Part shown: positions 47,045 through 57,300 of the stretch, one piece after another
Position numbering within the stretch: the first letter of the stretch is position 1
Layout: each line of letters begins with the position of its first letter
From: Mortierella sp. BCC40632
Taxonomy: Eukaryota; Mortierellomycota; Mortierellomycetes; Mortierellales; Mortierellaceae
NCBI GenBank assembly: GCA_011634665.1
Contig: WAEK01000016.1
Span: 562,501-626,500 of the forward strand
Reading direction: 5' to 3'
Length of the DNA: 64,000 nt
Position numbers and translations under genes: made by a program
The notes under the pieces: generated by a model
Database searches by the model: none
What the model was told of the DNA's origin: nothing
The model's input: only the letters and a program-made list of their open reading frames with translations

Positions 47045-48550
47045 ATGATGGCCCCCGGTGATTACACCTTTCTCTTCGCCTTAGGCATGATCTTTGCCTT
47101 CCTCGACTCGTACGGTATCGGAGCCAACGATGTCAGTAACTCTTTCGGTGCTGCTGTCGGCTCGGGTGCTCTCAGTCTCAAGCAAGCCGTCCTGATCGCA
47201 TCTGTTTGCGAGTTCCTTGGCGCTTTCCTCATGGGATCCGAGACTGCAGACACTATCAAGGGTGGCCTCGTCGAGGTCAGTCTGTTCAAGGATCAACCCG
47301 AGCTCCTGATGTTGGCCATGGTCTGCGCCCTGATTGGCTCTTCTACCTGGGTCCTCTTTGCCTCTTCGCGCGGTCTCCCTGTCTCGACCACTCATGCCAT
47401 CGTCGGTGCTATTACAGGCGCCGGTATTGCTGGCTTCGGTCTTAACGCAGTCCAGTGGAGCGGTGTTGGTACCATTGTCCTCAGCTGGATTGTCTCGCCT
47501 CTGGCTGCTGGTATTGTCACCACTATCATCTTTGTCATCACCCGCTTCCTTATCCTCAAGCACAAGAACTCGTTCCAGCGCGGCTTGACTGCCATCCCCT
47601 TCTACTTTGCCATTACCATGTTCATCAATGTCTTCTACATCATCTTCAAGGGATCTCCTGGTCTTAGTCTCTCCAAGCTTCCCATCGGTGCCATTCTCGG
47701 TATCTCCTTTGGCGTTGCTGCTGTTGTCTTTTTGTGGTGCTACTTCTTCCTCCGAGTTTACCTCCGTCGCAAGTTGGAGGATGACGAGGACCTCAAGTGG
47801 TACCACATCTTTTTCATCCACTTTGTCGCACCCCGCCACAAGACTGTCAGCGAGGAGATGGGCAAGTCTGAAGGCTCGATTGACAGCGGTGAGACCGATG
47901 TTGACAAGCCTCGCAACATCTTCCAGAAGCTCAAGAACAAGGTCATGCATGGCATGAGCGTTGATATTACCAAGAACACCGAAGACATTGACAACATCCA
48001 CGACAAGTCGATCCGTTATGACAAGACTACCGAGCAGCTTTTCTGCACTCTCCAGGTCTTGACTGCCTGTTTTGCCTCCTTCGCTCACGGCTCGAACGAT
48101 GTTGCCAATGCCATCGGTCCCTTGACCACAATCTTCTATGTGTGGGAGAACGGCATGGTTGATCTTGGTGGAAAGGCTCCCGTCCCTGCATGGATTCTCG
48201 CTTATGGTGGTGTTGCCATTGATTTGGGTCTCCTGACCTATGGTTACAAGGTCATGGCTACTCTTGGTAACAACATTACCTACATCTCTCCTAGCCGTGG
48301 TTTCTCAGTCTCTCTCGGTACTTCGCTTACCGTCCTTACCTGCTCCAAGCTTGGCATGCCTGTCTCAACCACCCACTGCATTACTGGTGCAACCACCTCT
48401 GTTGGTCTTGCCAGCGGTGGCGGTCTTAAGTCGATCAACTGGAAGGTTCTTGGCTTGATTGCCTCGTCCTGGATCTTGACCTTGCCTGCTGCAGGTCTTG
48501 TCAGTGGTCTCGTCTTTGCTTTGATCATCTACTCGCCCCACAAGATCTAG
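47045..48550 (+). CDS. PHO89: Inorganic phosphate symporter, PiT family (PHO89/PHO-4 type)
   Basis: A single exon of 501 residues, somewhat shorter than fungal relatives of about 570-590. Two homologous PHO4 domains lie at about residues 18-190 and 335-495. Each begins with a family signature (GIGANDVSNSFGAAVGSGAL; AHGSNDVANAIGPL) and has a GLPVSTTHAIVG or GMPVSTTHCITG block. About ten to twelve hydrophobic segments are evident. The central cytoplasmic loop, with KSEGSIDSGETDVDKP, is compact, which explains the short length. Family members import phosphate with Na+ or H+ across the plasma membrane. The gene is intronless with strong codon bias. The start MMAPGDYTF follows a CT-rich leader. 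An antisense ORF over it is a shadow. Confidence 0.95.
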   Translation: MMAPGDYTFLFALGMIFAFLDSYGIGANDVSNSFGAAVGSGALSLKQAVLIASVCEFLGAFLMGSETADTIKGGLVEVSLFKDQPELLMLAMVCALIGSSTWVLFASSRGLPVSTTHAIVGAITGAGIAGFGLNAVQWSGVGTIVLSWIVSPLAAGIVTTIIFVITRFLILKHKNSFQRGLTAIPFYFAITMFINVFYIIFKGSPGLSLSKLPIGAILGISFGVAAVVFLWCYFFLRVYLRRKLEDDEDLKWYHIFFIHFVAPRHKTVSEEMGKSEGSIDSGETDVDKPRNIFQKLKNKVMHGMSVDITKNTEDIDNIHDKSIRYDKTTEQLFCTLQVLTACFASFAHGSNDVANAIGPLTTIFYVWENGMVDLGGKAPVPAWILAYGGVAIDLGLLTYGYKVMATLGNNITYISPSRGFSVSLGTSLTVLTCSKLGMPVSTTHCITGATTSVGLASGGGLKSINWKVLGLIASSWILTLPAAGLVSGLVFALIIYSPHKI

Positions 48551-51103
48551 AGAATCAGCTTCTCCTTTTCTTCTCTTCTTTTCCTTTCTTCTCTTTTTTA
48601 CTTTTCATGACCATCTCGCGATCATTATACCTTCAAGTTTCCGTTCTTGTTCTTTCTCCAAAAATTCTATGATTCTCAAATTTTTTCGTGTACATTACTG
48701 GCAGTTTAGCCGAAATAAAAAAAAATATGAATATATGTCTCTTCACTATCCCAGCTCTTCTAGCATCGATGGGAAAAAAAAAACATGAGAAGTCTGTGTC
48801 CGGTCAATGCGTGGATCGCAGATAGTAGATGAGGTCGTTTGAGCCCAGGGATGGGTGGGGTATGTTCTCACACGGAGGCAGCCGCCTCTTTTCTCCACAG
48901 ACCAAATGCCGTTCCTCGCTTGCATTATCGATCAGCATGGCAAATCGCATTCTCATTCTGTTGTGAAACTGGTGCGTCAGTGAAAAGAAATTGCGGGTGT
49001 TGACCACTCTGCTTCTGCGTCAAGATGTTTTCTCGTGCCTTAGTGAGCCTCGTACTGCCAAAAGAGCTTTTTGAACGCACGGGCAGCCGCCGTGGACTTT
49101 TCAGATGTGATCCTGCCGATAGGGAAAATTTTTGGCCGCTGATCTTCAAAGTCGCCTTGAAAGGTGGATCGAAGGACAGGAAGTGTAACCTGGACATTCG
49201 TGGAGAGAGTGGGACAGTATCGAGAGTACAAATAGATGTCGAATGTCAAGAAGGCTTCGTGAAACAGCACGTATGTTACCCATTCTTTCTGTTTGGTTGC
49301 CCGATTGGCGGACGTAGAACCGGCATATATCCATAGAAATTATTAGCAATGGAAGCAGGGGGCCTTCTCGAGTTCGCTTGAGCCTATGAGTGAGCAGATT
49401 ACTCCTGTTGTTGTAGATATGAGTTCTTTGTGACAAGGGGTATAGATATCTTGATCCCGCCTTGTTTGCCTCAACTGCCTCGTGTCATAAACGAAGAGTG
49501 GTGTGGCTTGTAACCGTCGACCTGCATTCCCTACTGCTTGTTCAGGACGAATGGGCATTTCCGAGAGCATACCAGTCCCATCGTGGTATACTCTATTTAC
49601 GATCCAAGGAATGCCTTGACAACCAGAAGCCTTTCCTTGTCCTTACCCTGTATCTACTTTTGTAGCCGCCTCTTTTTTTTTCTTTTTGTCTCTGACAGAC
49701 GAATAGAAGAACCTAACCATGTGTGGCGGAGCACTGCCTTAAGCTACGCATCGGCGTCTCAAACAAGCACTGTCTTAAAACAAAGATATGCTAGCCCTTG
49801 CTCCAGCGGAGGTAGCAATTCCAGGTGACAGAGGCTGGAAAGTCGTGCTTGGGCCAGTTTTGTGTCATTGAGTGTGGCGTTGGATGCTTGTCTTGGGATC
49901 AATTGTAGGAGGCATGCGCATGCACTATAGCAGTTTTTACATCTGAGCTGGATATCTACAGGGCAGACTACAAAAGTGATTCCTAGGAAGAGCTATCCAA
50001 ATGCTGTTTTTCTCACTGGCCTCTGTTCTCTCCTTGTCATGATCCCTCTCATATTTTACTCATATCGAGGTGTTTCCTTCAGGAACGTCTTGAATATAGC
50101 ACAATTTCAGCAGAATAGTGTTGCTACAGAGCAGTGGATCTTTGTGACCCTTTCTGTGTTCTTGTCCTCCGACACTGCAGTAGATAACCTAAATAGAGAT
50201 GATGTCGTAGAAAGCAAAACCGCGAGTAAAGCTCAAGAGCTCAAACAGCAGCGCCGAATACTACATAGTTAAAAGAGAAGGAGTAATGGAATGACCACAA
50301 AGTGGGCGATGATAGACGGCCAACACTTCGATTACTGTTATCCCGTTTGCTGAGTCTGTTTGGCTCTTGACCAAGGAATCGACTTGTGTGAAAAAAAAAA
50401 AAAAAAACAAAAAAAAAAAAAAAAAAAGAGTCGGACATGGAGATGGGCTGAGTAAGAGATTCGAGGTTGTGAGCGATCGTGGGAGTAAGTGGCGCATACT
50501 GGTAGTGACAACAGGTGAATCTCCGTCGTTCTCGGTAAGAGCAAAAGGGGGTGAGAAAGAAGACAACGTTGCTTTGTATTTCTTCTCCTCGCACGGATAG
50601 CAATCTCTACGATGTCAAGTGCTCGATCTTAAGCATGAAAGAAGAGGCGCCAAGGTTCACATACGTGGTTAGCGACAGGGGCAACCAGACTCGCAAGATA
50701 CTAAGGGGGCCGACCTAAACCACAAGATCTGTTGGTTGGTTGGTTGGTTGGGTTTTTATCAATTATGCTAGGCGTAGCAACATTGACGACCATTGTTTCC
50801 ATGCCACCAACTGTACCGAGCGGCAAGATGTGGTCGTGGGCTGTCCTCCAATCTGCACCTGTTCATGACTACTTTTGGTCAGCATTCATCGCAAACTCAG
50901 AGGTCGTACAAGGAGTCTTTGCTGCATCGGAGAGCTCACGGCAAGGCTGGTGACTTCTCTCTCTCTTGGCATTCACCAGCTTAAATCATTTACATCTTCT
51001 AGTCTTACACTTTTTCTCCTTCGTCCCATAACACTACCTCATTTTTTGTCCTTTCCTTCCGATATCCGTCAATTTTGTCAATACCACGCACCCCATTCAT
51101 ACG
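48551..51103. other. 2.5 kb intergenic region
   Basis: The 3' side of the symporter gene carries AATAAA at 48714-48719. The rest has no recognised gene. ORFs at 49025-49336 and 49976-50272 show no family motifs or in-phase partners. A tracts occur at 50391-50427, and a short (TTGG)n run at 50731-50750. The last 150 nt are the leader of the MFS gene. Confidence 0.5.
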
Positions 51104-53453
51104 ATGAACAGCTCAGGAGACATCCCAGAGCCTCGGCGACCACCAAATTACTCTGAAACGTCTTCACAGCCGGTACCAGTTCAGGATACATTGAATGGTG
51201 TTGATGACGGATCCCTCGAGTCTACCAGGTTGTCATGGTTCTATCGCCCTTCCTTGGGCTGGATATTTCCTTTAATATTCATCCTTTGTATCATAACAGG
51301 CTTGATCGATACACCTACCATGCAGCGTAAGTAGCTAATCCTATGGATGGCAAGATGTAGCCTGAAGGTTGGTGTTGACAGAGGGCGTTCCTTACTATCG
51401 TTCCGTCATAGTGGAGATCGAAATCATATGCAAGATCTACTACAAAGAACGTGGTGCCCCAATGCAGGGAGGTTATCAATGTAGTACACCCGAGGTCCAG
51501 GCATTGGCTGCATTGACCTTCAGCCGCGTGGAATCGATAAAAAACTTTGCAGGTACCTCCCTGATCTATTTCGATGGTAAACTGGTAGTAGAAGAAGATC
51601 GCATACAGTGATCTAAGAAGCGCTTAAATTCATTACCCTTTAGCCGTATTCACTCTCGGATTCTACTCGTCCCTGTCGGATCGTCTTGGCCGCAAGTTCT
51701 TACTCCACATGACACTTATCCCAATGATGTTCTCTCTCGCTCTAATGGTTTATATGGGGTCACCACAATCAAATCTTGGATTATACGCGATATATATCGA
51801 TGCAATCATTAGCGGAGTCACTGGAGCTGGGGGCCTATTAGTGGATCCTGCTTTGGTATCATATGCTGGTAAATTTGTGTATTTTTGGGTCAATTGAGCA
51901 TACCATGCAAAAATCTGAATTGAGGTTCATAGAGCTAATCAATAGCCTATATTATATCTCTAGCGGACTGTACCGAGAGCTCTAAGATGAGTGTGGCACT
52001 TGGATATGGACAGGTAGTGGCTTCAGTTGGTATCCTCATTGGATACCCTCTAGGGGGATATATAGCAATGGTTACAGGTGACAACCGAATGCCGCTGATA
52101 ATTGGGATCAGCGCGATGCTTGTCTTGGAGGTTTATACTCTTGTCATGCCCGAATCCTTACTGAAAGAGCAACACTCCAAGCAAAAGGATGGCTTTTGGT
52201 CCAAAATCAAAGCAACAGTCTCAGCAAATGGCCTCTCTTCTTCCTTATTGGGTCCAGTCCTGGTGTTCCTTCCGGGTCGTATTGAACTCGCTTCAGATGA
52301 GAGCTCGATCGTCTCGCGCTATTTTTTACTCCAGCTTGCTGTGTTTACTACCATTTTGACAATTGCCGCGGTTGGTAAGAGTCAACAACGCTTAAAGAAA
52401 AGGTGTATTTTTGACTAGGTGCTTTTCATCTTTGACTCCAGAGATTAACTGCAATCCGATTTGTAGGCATAACGACAATCTTTTATCCCTTCACAGTAAG
52501 ACTATCAGCGGTGCTACTAGGCTTTAATGTCTTGACCCACAATTTAGAGTGAAAGCGTCTTTCAAGACAGTGGGAAGCAAGACCTGCTAATTTTTTGACT
52601 TTTGGTTGTTATTGTGGGATAGAATCTCGTTTTCAAATGGACTGCTGTTGAGAATTCGGCTTACTTTACTTTTAATGCAGCAACGATGTTGATTCTTTTC
52701 CTTGGAATTTTCCCCGCAATGCAGTATCTCTACAAACTCGTCATGGGAAAGTCGGCATTGCAGCACACGACGGATGGAGGCCGAGATATGGAAGCAAATC
52801 ATACCAATCCTCGTTACACAGATCAGCATGGTAATGATACGGCGGAAATCTCAGAAACGACGCCAATACTTGAAGGAGCAATAAACACTAAGCCTCATAA
52901 GTCCTTGGACAAAGAGATCGATGACGAAGTGCGGGAAAGTACAAGGAAAGACATGGCGTTCATGTTACTCGGTACAATCCTATTTGCGCTTGGATTTGCC
53001 GTTGTTCCATTGTTCATGTCTGGACCTGCAATGTTTGTCTGTAAGTTGCCTGATGCTTGTGGTCACGACTGCATGTACTTTAGAGACTGGTATTACTCTT
53101 GGTTACTAGGGCATGGCAACTGATTGTCTTTTGTGTTTATCCAATGACTAGCATGTGCATTCCTATCTTTGGCTGCAATGACAGATGTTACTTTCCAGTC
53201 ACTAATTACAGCATCTATCCCTGCAAATGAGCGAGGCAAGGCCCTGGGTGGGGTCGGCGTGCTGAGAGCAATCTCCAACTCAGTAGGGCCACTGTTGTAT
53301 GGATGGCTTTTTGCGCAGACGTCGGCGAAGAAGCCTGAGGCGGTGTTCGTGCTATCCACAGGACTGTCTTGTGTAGCGGCGGCAATTGCAGGCATGATAT
53401 TGAGGAGAGCAAGACAGGGACAAAGAAGATACTGGAGCGATATCAGGGGATGA
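51104..53453 (+). CDS. Major facilitator superfamily transporter, PCFT/TetA-like
   Basis: Seven exons: 51104-51326, 51382-51552, 51644-51868, 51964-52374, 52469-52497, 52623-53040 and 53152-53453, giving 592 residues. All introns are GT-AG, short (55-125 nt), and keep frame. Exon 5 is only 29 nt (ITTIFYPFT). After a P/S-rich cytosolic amino end come the first membrane helix (WIFPLIFILCIITGLI) and the MFS loop 2/3 motif LSDRLGRKFLL. The later helices include LLGTILFALGFAVVPLFMS and MTDVTFQSLITASIP, with the repeat-type NERGKALGGVGVL. A long hydrophilic insert (about GRDMEANHTNP to DEVREST) sits in the second half. Relatives include proton-coupled folate transporters and tetracycline exporters. 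Substrate and direction unknown. Confidence 0.85.
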
Positions 53454-54344
53454 GCGATAGCTCGTGCATGCCACTGAATAAAGAGCAGGCAGCTGACACG
53501 CGATGTCTGAGAGAAGAACGAAAGAGAAAGAGAGCAAAAAAAAAAAAAAAAAAGCGATTTACCCCTTAACATTGCGATAAACGACTGGTGATAAAAAATT
53601 TGATAAGTTATCTCTGGTAGGCAGATCGCCCTGCCTCACACACCGGGGTCTTTCTCTCGTTTTGCACCGTTCTCTCTTTCTCTCTCCTCTCCTCTCTCTC
53701 TCTCTCGCTCTCTCCTCCTCCTCTTGCACTCTCTCTCCCCTCACTCACTCACTCACTCACTCACTCACTCACGCACTCACTCACACACTCACTCACGCAC
53801 TCACTCTCACTTTCTCATCGATCGAGTCTTGGTAGTGCCATCACTCACCGACATCCTACCCCGCATTCATATTCGCATCTTGCTCACTCGCTCATTCTCT
53901 GTCTATCAGTCGGTCTCTCTCTCTCTCTGTCTCTCTGTCTCTCTGTTTCTCTTTTCTCACTCGAGCTTGTCCACTTTCTCACTGTCTGTTCCGCCAGTAT
54001 ACATCTGCATCATCTGCCCCCGCTTCTTTCTACATCCACATCTGTACCCGCATCAACGTCTGTGTCCTTTTTGTCCCCCGTATCTCCCCCACTGCATCTA
54101 TTTTTCTTCTCCGCACCTCTCTCGGGATCATCTCTCTTTCCTTTTTTTTTTTTGTTCCCTTTTCAGACACATACTCTTTCTCTCTTTCTTTCTCTCTCTC
54201 TTTCTCTCTCGCTCGTCCATCCCTTTGCTTCACTCACTCCACTGTCCCACACGACTAGTAGTCGCCACCGGGCCATCTGCCCAGCCCCTCCTCCTTTCGC
54301 TCCCCACGTCCATCATTGTTTCTTCTCCGGATCATCCCTTCTAC
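53454..54344. other. CT-rich leader and promoter region of the GATA factor
   Basis: Between the MFS stop and the chosen GATA start lie pyrimidine-rich sequence and a (TCAC)n microsatellite at 53739-53800. The frame is open from 53724 to the GATA start, but it translates into S/L/H/F repeats and is best read as 5' leader. Confidence 0.6.
53739..53800. repeat. (CTCA)n microsatellite
   Basis: A run of CTCA/CTCG units with occasional G or A interruptions, in the leader of the GATA factor gene. Confidence 0.85.
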
Positions 54345-57300
54345 ATGTCGCTTGCTGAGGCTGCTCCAGTGGCCCCTGTCACTCAGGCCGCCTCATCTGT
54401 CACCTCCACAGACGCCGCTAATCCGCCACCACCTTCATCATCCAGCGCAGCATCATCCATGTCCGAATCTGCTCCTTCCAAGGGCCCTTCGCCTCTCGGA
54501 GAGATGCGCACAACACCAACACCCGCTTCTATGTCAGTAGAGTCAGAGCTAAAGCGGCCACTAGGCCAAGAGACAAGTGTTGACCCCTCAATATCTTCCT
54601 CACATCCATCCCATGCTTTTTCGACGTGCACAGCCATCGCCGTCGAAAAAGACCTCCTCCTGCGCCGCCACAGACCTTCGTCTTCGTCTCCGCCTCCTTC
54701 CGAGCATCAAGCTCCATCTCCAGGCCCAGAGACAGCTGCTCCTCACCCACCTTCTTCACCTACACCTTCCTATGTGGCCACGCCACTCTCACCTACACCT
54801 ACTCTTGCACACCCTTCTCCTCCACCAACTTCTTTGGCCGCATCCACGACCTTTTCTGCCACAACCTTGAACGATGTACCGCCAATCCTGACGTCAACGG
54901 CTAATCCAGAAACATCTATGTCGTTGTCAACGACTGCGATCGCGACTACCACCACCACCGCTGCGGCCACAGCCGAGCAGCACTCGCAGGGACCGCTGTC
55001 ACTGCCTTCCACACCCAACAGCGATAAGGGTCACCCGATCCCTACTTCGAACGCGCTCTCGTCCTCCCTGAAATCCCGTCTCTCCAGCTCCGCACCACTA
55101 TCCTCACTCTCGTCTGTCACGCCAACGACCATCATCTCTCCTAAACCCTATCCGAACTATGTCCCCACATCCACAGGGTCGTCAACTCGACTGTTGTCTG
55201 CCTCAAAAAGTGAATCGTTCCATAGGTATTCGAATGCGTATCCCGCCCCTGGTTCGACCTCTGACGACTATAATGGTGCCAATAACGGTAATAACAACGG
55301 CAATAGTACAGGAGGCCAAGAGAACTCGGCTCCGCGCAATGTGGCGGTTGCGCCCAGTCCGCGGTATTCAGGGATAGGAGGTGGTGAAGGAGAAGATTAT
55401 GATGACGATGATGAGTACGAGGAGGTAGAAGAAGAGATATACGAGGTGCAGAGTGGACTAGACGAGAGCGAGCTTGAGTCAGAACTGCGACAAACAATGG
55501 GTCAGGATGATCAGCAGTCCGAGGTGCAGGAAGTGGAAGAGGGAGAAGGAGACGTCTTGGTGGGCGAGACCTCCTCTGAACATGGCCCGAGTAGGCCGCA
55601 AGCCCATCCCAACACCGATACATCCAAGACACCAGCTCTACCAGGGTCAAGCCCAAATCAGGATGATTCTTCTCCTACAACAGTATCTTCATTCTCTGCA
55701 TCAAAGACCGTGGTGCAGGCCAAGCGGGAGCAACCAAAAGCCGCTGCTCTGACCACAACCTGCTCCAACTGTGGAACCACTTCGACCCCACTTTGGAGAC
55801 GAGCCAGTGATGGACAGACGATCTGTAATGCCTGTGGTAAGTAAAAGGTGGTGTATTCGTGTATGGGTAAGGGTATGTGAGGGTGTATGTGTATGTGTAT
55901 GTGTATGTGAATGTGAATGTGAATGTGTATGTGTATGTGTGCGTGTGTGTATGTGTGTGTGTGTGAAGTGGGGTCTCTCTTTTTTTTTTCTTTATTATTA
56001 TTGTTGTTTCTGGTGAGTTGCCGGGTCCACAAACCTACTGTCGGAGACGGCTCTTCAGGCTGGGAACAGATCCACGGACATACAGACAAAAAAAAGTGTC
56101 GGGGACTGGATTTACAGATGAACTCAAACAGGAATACGAGTGAGAGAGGCTGAGAGAATATGAACAGAAGGAGAGAGCGGGCCTCTCTGGGGAAGTGCAA
56201 CGGAAACGAGCGAGTGGAGAGGGTGCATCTCTGTTATGTATGTGTGTGTGTGTATGAATGTGTGTTGAGTGTTGTGTATGGCATTGGATGTGCGTCGTGT
56301 GATGGAAAGGGGAAACGCACCAAACAAATCTCGCTTATGGGTGTGTGGAGAGAGAGAGAGAGAGGAGAGAGGAAAAAAAAAAAGAGGAGGAGGGGGGACC
56401 AAGAATCTGCCGACCTGTGATGTGGCCAAACGAGGGACAAGAAACAGGGCGGATATGACGATGACCATTCGGGGGAGCAATGAGAGGAGAGGCAAAGATG
56501 CACATGCAATCTATCCAGGCACGGCACGGCTGATCGAAGCGAACGCGCCTTTGTTGCCTTGTCCTCAGAATGGAGCTCCCACGGCGCTAGATATAGCCCA
56601 TGTCGAGGGTGGGAAAAAAAAACAAAAAAAGAGTTGGCAGACTGGGCGTGCCCTAACTCTCTTTTTCTGTGCGGAGCTTTATCGATCCTAACCAGTTGGG
56701 TGGAATCGGCTTGATATCTATCGCCATCGCATGCTGGACGAGGCCTTGGGGACTGCGTGCGTGGCCTTGGGGATGAGGTGTGTGCCCTTGTGCATGCGTT
56801 GTTGACTTTGTCCAAGCAAGTGCGGGGGGAAAAAAAAAAAAAAAAAAGCAAGCAAGCAAGCAAGAGAGCGATCTTTCTTCCTTCTCTTCTTTCCTGTGGT
56901 GTGCGCTAGTCCCTTTTGTTTCTCCCCTTGCCCACCCGATATACGGAGAGATTTTTCTCTTTGCTGGCCTCTCTGATTTCAGATCTCGTTTGTGATTGTA
57001 CGATGCTGCAGCTCATCCAAGGTTGCACACGGTCTGAACTCAATTATCGCCCTCCAACTCTCCTCTGCACTGCGCGCTATTTTTACTTCCTTCCTCACTT
57101 CTTAACCCGGGGCCTTTTTTTTTTTTTTATCCCTCTTCTGCAGGTCTCTATTTCAAGGCAAGGAATCTCACCCGTCCACCTCGGCTAAAGCGCCCTGCGA
57201 GTTCAGCGAAAGGCGAAGGCGACGATGCTGACGATGCGCAATCTGTCGCCAGCCCTTCTTCCTGGAAGGATCCTTCTCAGGAGGATCAGCAGATGACTCC

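Noticed and set aside
47081..48088. 335-residue ORF antisense to the phosphate symporter
   Set aside because: It is a shadow of the strongly codon-biased symporter frame. Its content is D/E/T/N-rich with no domain, and the plus-strand protein is unmistakable.
53724..54344. In-frame extension of the GATA factor upstream of 54345
   Set aside because: The extension translates CTCA and CT microsatellites and is better explained as a pyrimidine-rich 5' leader.
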